Shown: one piece after another, positions 1-6,228 of the stretch
How the letters are laid out: each line of letters starts with the position of its first letter
How positions within the stretch are numbered: position 1 is the first letter of the stretch
NCBI GenBank assembly: GCA_046350295.1
Contig: JAXMAR010000028.1
Location: 1-64,000 of the forward strand
DNA length: 64,000 bases
Origin: JAXMAR01 sp046350295
Lineage (GTDB): Bacteria > Planctomycetota > Planctomycetia > Gemmatales > Gemmataceae
Direction of reading: 5' to 3'
Made by a program: the position numbers and the translations under genes
The notes under the pieces: model-generated
Told to the model about the DNA's origin: nothing
What the model saw: only the letters and a program-made list of their open reading frames with translations
Database searches by the model: none

Positions 1-594
1 GATTGGCCTCATCTCCTCCTCCATCCGCTGCTCCTGGCGATACCCCTCCCACTCGTCCATGTTCACCCGATCCGGCTCCACCCCCTTCGGCAACACGTGC
101 GCGAACAGCACCCGCGCCGCCCCCACGTTCCCTTCCAGGGCGAGCTGCACCAGCTTCTTCCCGATCGCCACGATCTCCTCGTCCGTCACCGCCTCCAGCA
201 ACAGCCGCTTCAGCCGCGCCACCCGCCGGTTGTAAGGGTTCCCCGTCTTCAAGCCCGCCGGCGAGTCCAAGCCCGCCGGCGAGTCCAAGCCCGCCGGCGA
301 GTCCAAGCCCGCAGGCGAGTCCAAGCCCGCAGGCGAGTCCAAGCCCGCAGGCGAGTCCAAGCCCGCAGGCGAGTCCAAGCCCGCAGGCGAGTCTTCGAGC
401 CTGCGGGGTCCAGTCGCCGCCCCCGCCGCACGCGCCTCCCCTCCACCCGTTTCCCCGCCCCCCGCTTGCGGTTTCGCGGACGCCGCCCCGCGCGGACGCG
501 CCTCCCCCACCCGCGCCCCCGTCTCCGCGTGCAACACCCCATTCCCATTCCCGTTCGCCAGGATCGCATCCACGGAAAATCGCGACATGTCCAT
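1..594 (-). CDS. DUF5681-like protein with hexapeptide repeat, C-terminus cut by window edge
   Basis: This minus-strand gene starts at ATG 594 (protein starts MDMSRFSVDAILANGNG) and runs off the left edge, with 198 codons visible. Residues about 67-114 are eight tandem copies of D-S-P-A-G-L, encoded by an 18-bp DNA repeat. After the repeat comes a conserved-looking segment with GNPYNRRVARLKRLLLEAV and then EGNVGAARVLFAHVLPKG. That resembles the DUF5681-like proteins that are abundant in Gemmata-type genomes and have no assigned biochemical role. A second in-frame ATG lies two codons downstream at 588. No signal peptide or membrane segment is visible. The repeat is in frame and free of stops, so the gene looks functional. 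The family assignment is from memory of such sequences and is moderately sure. Confidence 0.7.
   Translation of the reverse strand, partial: MDMSRFSVDAILANGNGNGVLHAETGARVGEARPRGAASAKPQAGGGETGGGEARAAGAATGPRRLEDSPAGLDSPAGLDSPAGLDSPAGLDSPAGLDSPAGLDSPAGLDSPAGLKTGNPYNRRVARLKRLLLEAVTDEEIVAIGKKLVQLALEGNVGAARVLFAHVLPKGVEPDRVNMDEWEGYRQEQRMEEEMRPI
251..394. repeat. 8 x 18-bp in-frame tandem repeat
   Basis: Eight head-to-tail 18-bp units of the form AAGCCCGCMGGCGAGTCC. The first three carry C and the last five carry A at the variable position, and a degenerate ninth unit follows to about 411. The unit length is a multiple of three and the array lies inside the minus-strand gene, where it encodes D-S-P-A-G-L. 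Copy number could change without shifting the reading frame. Confidence 0.95.
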
Positions 595-921
595 GACACT
601 CTCCAAAGAAGCGCGCTGAAGTGAAGCATTGCCGGAGCCGCGCGCGCAACCCCGGCGCTAGGAGGAATCGACCTACCTCCACCGTAACCCATCGCCCCAC
701 AAATCGGTAGCTACGTTGTCGCGCCAAACGAATGCCGGCCGACCCGGAAACGTCCACGTATCGCCAATTGCCGCAAGACGTTCCGTCGATCAAAAAAACC
801 TCGCTCAACCGGTCACAACCCGCTCCCCGCCGCCAATAGGAGGATGTAACGAACGAAAAAACGAGGGCCGACAACGGGTCGGCCGAGATCAAGACGGGAC
901 AACTTTCAAGGAAACACAGTC
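595..921. other. intergenic region, no gene recognised
   Basis: This 327-bp gap separates two divergent genes and must hold both promoters. I see no convincing ORF, no RNA gene and no clear sigma-70 hexamer pair. A purine-rich TAGGAGGATG near 838-847 resembles a ribosome-binding site but is not followed by a credible coding frame. Confidence 0.5.
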
Positions 922-1377
922 ATGCGTAAGATCATCGCGGTCGCTCTGCTCTGCGGTTTCGGTCTCATCCCGACGGCCACCAGCGAAGCCAAGGGCCCCA
1001 AGACTTCTTCGTCTCACACGGTTCACGCGGCTCACACGACGACGCACACGAACGTTCACCCGAAGATTCACACGAAGTCGTCCTTCCAGCACGTCGTCCG
1101 CGGCCGGCACTTCCGCTTCGATCACTGCGTGGTTCGGGGCCGCGATTGCTACCGCTACTGGTGGGAAAGCCGCCGCTGCTACGTCTACTGGTATCCGGGC
1201 GCCACCTGCTACTACACCCTGGCTGATACGGGTCTCGTCCCGGTGACCGGCGTGGCGACGACCGGCCCCGCCACGGGTCTGCCGATGACCGGCCCGGCCC
1301 TGCCCGCGACCGACCCGGCGACCGGCCCCGCCCTGCCCGGCGATGACCTGCCGCCGCTGCCGACGGATGTGCCGTGA
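922..1377 (+). CDS. small secreted hypothetical protein, aromatic/basic core and Pro-Thr-Gly tail
   Basis: A 151-residue protein. Residues 1-23 form a typical signal peptide (MRKIIAVALLCGFGLIP, then Ala near the cleavage site). The mature N-terminus is rich in His, Thr and Lys. A central block of about 40 residues contains FDHCVVRGRDCYRYW and RRCYVYWYPGATCYY, with four or more cysteines and many Tyr and Trp. The last 45 residues are a low-complexity tail of TGPATG/TGPALP units. An AAGGA sequence sits about nine bases before the ATG, and a strong terminator follows the stop. The pattern matches small secreted planctomycete proteins of unknown function. Disulphide-stabilised export is inferred from the paired cysteines. 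Confidence 0.8.
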   Translation: MRKIIAVALLCGFGLIPTATSEAKGPKTSSSHTVHAAHTTTHTNVHPKIHTKSSFQHVVRGRHFRFDHCVVRGRDCYRYWWESRRCYVYWYPGATCYYTLADTGLVPVTGVATTGPATGLPMTGPALPATDPATGPALPGDDLPPLPTDVP

Positions 1378-1413
1378 TCGGATGAAAACGAAGCAAAACC
1401 TCTAGTGACAACG

Positions 1414-1444
1414 AAGGCCCGGCAATGATGCCGGGCCTTTGTTT
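1414..1444 (+). terminator. Rho-independent terminator of the small secreted protein gene
   Basis: An 11-bp perfect stem (AAGGCCCGGCA with TGCCGGGCCTT) closes a 4-nt loop and is followed by a T-rich stretch. It lies about 36 bp after the stop at 1377. Confidence 0.9.
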
Positions 1445-1492
1445 GTCTTGGGCTGGTTGTTGTGGCGGGGCCTCCCCCAAAGCGCTTGGTCA

Positions 1493-1612
1493 ATGTCAGT
1501 TGGCATTTCTTCCAGGGGGGCGCCGGCGCGAATCCAAGTCCTCGGCGTCGACCTACGCCTCCAGTTCGCGGACCCGACCGGCCGCCCGGTCAACGTGCTG
1601 GACGACCGATGA
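1493..1612 (+). CDS. 39-aa hypothetical microprotein, first of an overlapping pair
   Basis: A short frame starting MSVGISSRGAPARIQVLGVD and ending PTGRPVNVLDDR. Codon use resembles real genes here, with G/C-rich third positions. Its stop overlaps the next start in an ATGA arrangement (1609-1612), which usually marks translational coupling. No strong ribosome-binding site precedes the ATG. I do not recognise a family. The alternating hydrophobic pattern IQVLGVDLRLQF suggests a beta strand or short amphipathic segment. It could be chance, but the overlap with the following frame argues for a real pair. Confidence 0.4.
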   Translation: MSVGISSRGAPARIQVLGVDLRLQFADPTGRPVNVLDDR

Positions 1613-1737
1613 CCCCGATCGAAGAACTTTTTGTAAATTGGGCGCTACGTTATCGCCAGCGCCGCGCGGTCCGGGATCAGCAAGCGAAGCGGCGCTTTGG
1701 ATCGCTACGACAATTTGCTGGCTCTATCATTGGCTGA
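1609..1737 (+). CDS. 42-aa basic hypothetical microprotein, second of an overlapping pair
   Basis: Starts in the ATGA overlap with the preceding frame. The sequence begins MTPIEELFVNWALRYRQRR and ends RRFGSLRQFAGSIIG. It looks like an acidic-then-basic amphipathic helix, with about a third of residues Arg, Lys or Gln. DNA near 1619-1650 is locally AT-richer than its surroundings. No family is recognised. Strong positive charge could fit nucleic-acid or partner binding, but that is only a guess. Confidence 0.4.
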   Translation: MTPIEELFVNWALRYRQRRAVRDQQAKRRFGSLRQFAGSIIG

Positions 1738-1851
1738 CCGCGGCCGGTTGCAGCTGGGGACGAGGAACACGCGAAAACCGGATGCGCCAAAGAAAGCCGC
1801 GAACCTTCGGCGCCCGCAGCGGTCATCATTCTAATTCAAGGAAGACGCCTC

Positions 1852-2400
1852 ATGTCCCCGCACCTCGTCCAAACCAGCAAGCTCCTCAGCCTCGTTCTCC
1901 GCCACAAGCCCGAGGAAATCGGCCTCTCCCTCGACGCCAACGGCTGGGCCGACATCGACGAACTGATCCGCCTCGCCAACCAATCCGGCCACTCGCTGAC
2001 GCGCTCCCTTCTGGAGCAGGTGGTGGCCGAGAACGACAAGAAACGGTTCGCGCTCAGCGCGGATGGCCGCCGCATCCGGGCCAGCCAGGGCCACTCCGTC
2101 GACGTCGACCTTGCTCTCGAGCCGGCCGAACCGCCGGAGGTCCTCTTCCACGGCACGGCCTCGCGCTTCCTCGACTCCATCCGCGCTCAGGGCTTGCACT
2201 CGGCGCAACGGCAGCACGTCCACCTCTGCGCCGATCGCGAAACGGCGCTCAAGGTCGGGCGCCGCCACGGCCGGCCGGTGGTACTCGTCATTCGCGCACG
2301 GGAGATGGCCGCCGCCGGGCATCGCTTCTTTGTGTCAGCGAACGGCGTGTGGCTGACGGACGCGGTCCCGCCGGCGTTTCTTGTCTTTCCGGACGCGTGA
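1852..2400 (+). CDS. kptA: RNA 2'-phosphotransferase (Tpt1/KptA family)
   Basis: A 182-residue protein, the usual length for KptA. The family transfers a 2'-phosphate from RNA to NAD+, giving ADP-ribose 1''-2'' cyclic phosphate. In eukaryotes this finishes tRNA splicing; the bacterial substrate is uncertain. Diagnostic segments are visible in order: SKLLSLVLRHKPEEIGL with the Arg-His pair at the N-terminus, a winged-helix lobe to about residue 90, LFHGTASRFLDSI (the H-G-T of the NAD site), VHLCADRETALKVGRRHG, and FFVSANGVWLTDAVPP at the C-terminus. The ATG at 1852 is preceded by AAGGA. It stands alone with its own direction, so no partner gene is suggested by context. Confidence 0.93.
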   Translation: MSPHLVQTSKLLSLVLRHKPEEIGLSLDANGWADIDELIRLANQSGHSLTRSLLEQVVAENDKKRFALSADGRRIRASQGHSVDVDLALEPAEPPEVLFHGTASRFLDSIRAQGLHSAQRQHVHLCADRETALKVGRRHGRPVVLVIRAREMAAAGHRFFVSANGVWLTDAVPPAFLVFPDA

Positions 2401-2404
2401 CTGG

Positions 2405-2509
2405 TCAGAGTCGGACCCGATAGGTGTGCCCTGGCGGCAGAATCTCAACAATGACTCCGGTTTCCGCGTGCGTCACAGTTGTTCTTCGGTCAACCCGGCG
2501 TCGCGTCAT
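2405..2509 (-). CDS. 34-aa small ORF overlapping the 3' end of hicB-like gene
   Basis: A short frame starting MTRRRVDRRTTVTHAETG and ending ILPPGHTYRVRL. Its ATG at 2509 lies inside the end of the HicB-like gene, overlapping it by 20 nt in another frame. The C-terminal half is coding-like (TGVIVEILPPGHTYRV). It does not look like a HicA toxin, which is longer and has a His-containing double-stranded RNA-binding fold. It may be a real small partner or the displaced C-terminus of the HicB-like protein after a frameshift. Confidence 0.35.
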   Translation of the reverse strand: MTRRRVDRRTTVTHAETGVIVEILPPGHTYRVRL

Positions 2510-2711
2510 GCGCGACCGCAAGCCAGCCCTCGGCGGCTTCGCGGAGGTTGGCGCGGACCTCGTCGAGAGTCTCCCCTTGCGTGTGACAACCGGGGAGTGC
2601 GGGGATGGATGCGGAGTAGCCGCCGACGTCAAGCTCGGGCCGAACGATCGCCGTGAGGACCACGGCGACCTCGACGAAGACGGGCGGCGGAGGCGTTGTT
2701 GTGCGGCTCAT
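2490..2711 (-). CDS. HicB-family antitoxin-like protein
   Basis: A 73-residue protein with the HicB fold signature: a beta strand AVVLTAIVRPELDVGGY, then SASIPALPGCHTQGETLDEV, then a helix ANLREAAEGWL. HicB antitoxins normally pair with a HicA mRNA interferase. No HicA is visible on either side, so this is an orphan or belongs to the solitary HicB-like group common in planctomycetes. No DNA-binding C-terminal domain is present; it stops shortly after the conserved helix. A GGAGG lies upstream of the ATG at 2711. The HicB fold assignment is confident; the toxin-antitoxin role is not. Confidence 0.8.
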   Translation of the reverse strand: MSRTTTPPPPVFVEVAVVLTAIVRPELDVGGYSASIPALPGCHTQGETLDEVRANLREAAEGWLAVAHDATPG

Positions 2712-2789
2712 TGATCGGTTCCTCCTGACCGGGGTCAGACGCTGATCTCAGTTTAGCATGCATCCCATTCGCGCAATAGGCCGGCAACG

Positions 2790-2821
2790 AAAAGGGACAC
2801 GGCCCGCGCCATGTCCCTTGC
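2790..2821 (-). terminator. terminator of the sigma-like gene
   Basis: Inverted repeat AAGGGACA / TGTCCCTT with a 12-nt GC-rich loop. Read on the minus strand it ends in CCCTTTTC, about 30 bp after the stop at 2848. Confidence 0.7.
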
Positions 2822-2847
2822 GTTGGTTCCTTGATCGCTACCCCGTC

Positions 2848-3438
2848 TCACGCCCGGCTTTCGTACTCCTGAAAATAGGTCCGCAGCTTCTGGATCGCCT
2901 TGTACTTCTCGTCGCTGACCCGCTGCGCGGAAAGATCCAGCTCGGTCGCCATGTCCGGAATCGTCCAGCCTTCGCACGTCATCTGCAGGATGCGCTGCTG
3001 CCGGGGGCTCAGAAGCCGGTCGGCCGCCTGCGCGACGGCCGCCCGCTCCTCGGCGACATTGCGGGCGACGGCGTCGTCCACGGTCGCGAAATCGTCGGCG
3101 AGGCTGCCGCGCTTGCGCTCGCGCTGGGCCCGCTTCTTCACCGCGTCGATGGCGCGGAGCAGCTCGCGCCGCTCGGGCGTCTCCAGGTTCCACAGGTTGG
3201 TCCAGCTCGTGAGCGGCACGCGCTGCAAGAGCCGGCTCAGGACGTCCTGGGTGCAATCCCCCCAACGGTCCAGCGGAAGCCGCGCGTTCCGCCAGCACGC
3301 CGAGCAATAGCGGCTGACATCATTGATCGACCGCCCCGGACCTTCCGACGCCGAGGCCTGACTGGATCCCATTGCCGCCAGCGCCGTCCCGAGGACGACC
3401 GCGGCCAGGTAGTGACGCCGTTTCTTCTGTACCTTCAT
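2848..3438 (-). CDS. sigma-70-family-like protein with N-terminal signal/anchor sequence
   Basis: A 196-residue protein. Residues about 35-80 (SINDVSRYCSACWRNARLPL, then DCTQDVLSRLLQRV) resemble sigma region 2 of planctomycete ECF-like factors. Residues about 145-190 (LLSPRQQRILQMTCEGWTIP, then LDLSAQRVSDEKYKAIQKLR) form a region-4 helix-turn-helix. The linker is short and charged. Unusually, residues 1-32 read as a signal peptide or membrane anchor: MKVQKKRRHYLAAVVLGTAL followed by an A-S-A-S cleavage-like site. No internal ATG gives a shorter start close to the sigma region. A membrane-tethered factor is possible, but direct export of a sigma factor would make no sense. The sigma-like assignment is by motif; the N-terminus needs testing. 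Confidence 0.75.
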   Translation of the reverse strand: MKVQKKRRHYLAAVVLGTALAAMGSSQASASEGPGRSINDVSRYCSACWRNARLPLDRWGDCTQDVLSRLLQRVPLTSWTNLWNLETPERRELLRAIDAVKKRAQRERKRGSLADDFATVDDAVARNVAEERAAVAQAADRLLSPRQQRILQMTCEGWTIPDMATELDLSAQRVSDEKYKAIQKLRTYFQEYESRA

Positions 3439-3549
3439 GGCTTTACCGGAAAAGGACGGAATCTTGCACCACCATTATACGGACACGCCGCCAGCCGCCT
3501 CTCGCCCGGTTTCTCGTTTTTTTCTTTGAAATCGGCGGGGGGGCCCCCG

Positions 3550-4623
3550 TCACTGGTTGGATGCACGTCCCAGGCGCCTGGATTCCGGCGAAAGCGGGCG
3601 CTCCTGAACCAGAGGTTCTAAGACCTCCGCACCCAGCCGCCGCGTGAACTTTTCCGCCCCCGGCAGGATGACGTGGTGCGAGTCCACGAAGTCCCTTTCC
3701 TCGAGCCAATCTCGGGCTGAAACGATGGGGACGCCAAACTCCCGCTCCAGGCCGGCGCAGTATTCCGCCAGCCGGCGCTCCGCCGGCGCCGAATACCAGC
3801 TGCGGAACGCCGGCCCCTCCGGCGTCAGCAGGACGACGACCTTGATGCCGTGTTCCTGGCATAGCCTGAGGATGTCCCGATTCGCCCCGCAGGAAGGCTC
3901 CAGCATCTCCAGGCTCTGGACATCGGGATAGTAGCCGATCCCCGCCTTGTCGATCTCCTGACGGCGCCGCGACTCGTCGATGTCGGGGAAAAGGTGAACC
4001 GACCAGTCGCCTCCCAGCGGCCCGATGTGAACGTGCTCGCGCGGCACAAAAGCGTCCGGCGCCAGGGCGGGCGAGATCTGCTTGAGGATGTACCGGCGGA
4101 ACTTCCAGGCGGGCAGGGCGCGGTTGCGCGCGAAGTAGCCGTAGAGCTGCAGCGCCGGATAGTGCCCGTGCAGCGTCGGCAGGTCGCGCGTCAGCGCGTT
4201 GTTGATGGCGATCGACTGACGCCGGTCCCCCATTTGCGGCGGCATCAATTCGAGGACCAGCCAGCGCGGCTGAACGCCATCGGCGAGCAGACGGCGCAGC
4301 TCGACGAGGTTCATCATGGGACCGGCGCCGATGTGGGAGAAGTTGAAGACATGGACCGGACCGCTCTTGTCATAGAGCGGCGGCAGGATTTCCGGACGGA
4401 AGCTCATCACCGTGCGCGAGCTGCCGATGAGGAGGAGCAGCGGTCGCTCGGGGGCCTCGGCGAGGACGCGGCGCAGCCGGTCGAGGCGGACCATGTATTC
4501 GCCGTCAAACAGATCGGGATGGCGGATTTCCAGATAGGCGTTGAGCGCGAGCTGGCTGAGGACGAAGACGGCCGCCGTCCACACCAGCGCCCATTTTGCC
4601 CGCTTTGTGTCTCTTCCTTTCAT
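3550..4623 (-). CDS. membrane-anchored SGNH/DUF1574-like protein
   Basis: A 357-residue protein if the ATG at 4623 (MKGRDTKRAKWALVWTAAVF) is used; an upstream in-frame ATG at 4770 would place the start across a terminator and is rejected. Residues about 10-30 form one membrane helix. The body has LLLLIGSSRTVMSFRPE, with the G-S-S nucleophile region of SGNH hydrolases, and ends with FVDSHHVILPGAEKF, giving the D-x-x-H catalytic pair. Similar proteins (DUF1574, AlgX/DltD-like SGNH) act on the outer face of the membrane, often in polysaccharide acetylation. The gene lies downstream of the BBP7 gene but is separated from it by a terminator, so it probably has its own promoter. Confidence 0.75.
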   Translation of the reverse strand: MKGRDTKRAKWALVWTAAVFVLSQLALNAYLEIRHPDLFDGEYMVRLDRLRRVLAEAPERPLLLLIGSSRTVMSFRPEILPPLYDKSGPVHVFNFSHIGAGPMMNLVELRRLLADGVQPRWLVLELMPPQMGDRRQSIAINNALTRDLPTLHGHYPALQLYGYFARNRALPAWKFRRYILKQISPALAPDAFVPREHVHIGPLGGDWSVHLFPDIDESRRRQEIDKAGIGYYPDVQSLEMLEPSCGANRDILRLCQEHGIKVVVLLTPEGPAFRSWYSAPAERRLAEYCAGLEREFGVPIVSARDWLEERDFVDSHHVILPGAEKFTRRLGAEVLEPLVQERPLSPESRRLGRASNQ

Positions 4624-4711
4624 GACGACGAACGGCCCCAAGCCCTGACATGTCGGGCGAAGATATACGAGGAGGGAGAAAACGGCAAAAGGGCAACCCC
4701 GAAGGGGCATG

Positions 4712-4758
4712 CCAAGAAAAGGGAGGGGGCCTCGGGATGTCCCCTCCCCTTTTCTTGG
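4712..4758 (-). terminator. long hairpin terminator after the BBP7 gene
   Basis: A near-perfect 17-18 bp stem, CCAAGAAAAGGGAGGGG with CCCCTCCCCTTTTCTTGG. The minus-strand read has a purine-rich first arm then CCTTTTCTTGG. It lies just after the stop at 4767 and before the SGNH start at 4623. Confidence 0.8.
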
Positions 4759-4766
4759 CCAAGCGC

Positions 4767-6008
4767 TCAATACGAAAAGACCACGCCGAAATTGATCGTC
4801 TGCAGCCAGAGATCCGAGCGCTGGTTGAGCAAGGCAGGACGCTGGGGACCCGTCTGGGGGACGGTGGCGCCTGGAAACAGAGTTTGATTGACGGTGGTGT
4901 CGATCTGTTCGCCGGCGCGGGCGACCGCGGGCAGCAACAGGAACGAGTAGCCCACGCTGACCTTCAGGTTGGACCGGACCTGCCAGCCGAGGTTGGCGCC
5001 CAGCTCGGGCATCACCTTCCAGTCCCCCTGATTGGTGGACCCGATGTTGCTGCTGAGAGCCAGCAGGCCGCCCTGGCGCACGACCGGCGCGGCGCCCGGA
5101 GCCGTGATCGTCTGATCCCCCTCGATGTCGATGGAGCGGTTGATGTGGCCGACCGCCATCTTGGTGAGCACGTCGAGCGACAGCGCGCCGGCCTCGAATT
5201 GCCAGCGCAGGCCCAGGTCCAGGCCGTGAAATACGTTGTGCGTCACGAAGCTGTCATTGGCCGTGATCTGGGTGCCGGCCGTGAAGTTCGGATCGATCGG
5301 AGTCATCACCTGGTGGATGCGCACGCTGTCGTCGAAGCGGAAATAGCGATAGCCGAAGAGGGAGGTGAGGCGGAACCAGCCCTCGTCCACCGCCCGCTCG
5401 GCGAAGTCGATGTTCGCTCCGTAGATATTGTCCGCGGCGGCGCGGACGGCGATCGAGCCGGTGGAAGCGCCGGCGGCGGCGCCCGGGAAGCCGATCAGCT
5501 GGGACGAGGAGGCGCCGGTGATCGCGTCCGTGAACGGCCGGGCCAGGATCGGAAAAACGTCGGACGAGGCGTTGAAGAGCGTGGCCTTGCTCTCGAGGAT
5601 CATGAACCCGGCCTCGACGCCGAACCTGGGGCCGAACCAGTAGCCGCCCTGGAGGCGCAAGCCATTACGGACGTCGTCATTGTTGACTTCGCCGCCGCCG
5701 AAAAGCGTGGTGGTGCTGGCCAGGCCAAGGACGCCGGCGTTGACGCGCGCCGTGCCGTCGGTACTGGTGGTCACCAGAGGAGGCGTCTTGGCGCCGCGGA
5801 TGAAGCCGAGGATGTATTCACCCGAGACCCAGAATCGCTCCCGCGCGCCCTGCGGCGCCAGGCCGTTCTCGATCAGGTAAGGAGCGAGCGGGCCGGCCTG
5901 CGGTCCGGCCGTCGTCCGCGGCGGCGGAATCTCCTCCGGAACCTGCGCCGGTGTCGAACCGGCGAGAACCAACAGAATGCCCAGGGCCAGGGGAAGACGA
6001 TGGCTCAT
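4767..6008 (-). CDS. BBP7-family outer-membrane beta-barrel protein
   Basis: A 413-residue protein starting at ATG 6008 (MSHRLPLALGILLVLAGS), which gives a clean signal peptide ending near TPAQ. The mature protein begins with a Pro-rich linker and RFWVSGEYILGF, the usual opening strand of planctomycete BBP7 barrels. It continues with alternating aromatic strands such as GLRLQGGYWFGPRFGVEAGF, LFGYRYFRFDD and DLGLRWQFE, and ends with a terminal strand LQTINFGVVFSY whose last residue is aromatic, as outer-membrane proteins require. The family is known almost only from planctomycetes and its function is unknown, probably outer-membrane structure or permeability. A longer ORF start at 6098 lacks a signal sequence and was not used. 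Confidence 0.88.
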   Translation of the reverse strand: MSHRLPLALGILLVLAGSTPAQVPEEIPPPRTTAGPQAGPLAPYLIENGLAPQGARERFWVSGEYILGFIRGAKTPPLVTTSTDGTARVNAGVLGLASTTTLFGGGEVNNDDVRNGLRLQGGYWFGPRFGVEAGFMILESKATLFNASSDVFPILARPFTDAITGASSSQLIGFPGAAAGASTGSIAVRAAADNIYGANIDFAERAVDEGWFRLTSLFGYRYFRFDDSVRIHQVMTPIDPNFTAGTQITANDSFVTHNVFHGLDLGLRWQFEAGALSLDVLTKMAVGHINRSIDIEGDQTITAPGAAPVVRQGGLLALSSNIGSTNQGDWKVMPELGANLGWQVRSNLKVSVGYSFLLLPAVARAGEQIDTTVNQTLFPGATVPQTGPQRPALLNQRSDLWLQTINFGVVFSY

Positions 6009-6160
6009 GACACTATCGCCCGTCGATGAAGCATGCGTGGCATGCGTTTTGAATCGCACAGGAATAATGTCGGCGCGGCGCTTTGCCGGACTTGCCAATT
6101 ATTCTGAGAAAACCGATTGTAGGCTTCTTGCACATTTTGCCCCGTTTGCCATTTAGGGGA

Positions 6161-6203
6161 ACGGGAAAGGGTCTGACGCCTTTGAGGAGCCAGACCCTTT
6201 TCG
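6161..6203 (-). terminator. terminator after the cyclophilin gene
   Basis: Inverted repeat AAAGGGTCTG (6166-6175) and CAGACCCTTT (6191-6200) with a 15-nt loop, 29 bp past the stop at 6229. The stem ends are A/T rich on both strands, so it could work in either direction. Confidence 0.75.
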
Positions 6204-6228
6204 CTGAAAAGCCGGTGGCCAGAGAGGC

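Noticed and set aside
251..394. Direct repeats as a possible CRISPR array
   Set aside because: The 18-bp units are contiguous with no spacers and lie in frame inside a coding gene.
2490..2711. A complete HicAB toxin-antitoxin system
   Set aside because: No HicA-like frame of the right size or motif is found on either side of the HicB-like gene.
4624..4770. Longer start (ATG 4770) for the SGNH gene
   Set aside because: It would translate through the terminator hairpin at 4712-4758 and adds no recognisable sequence.
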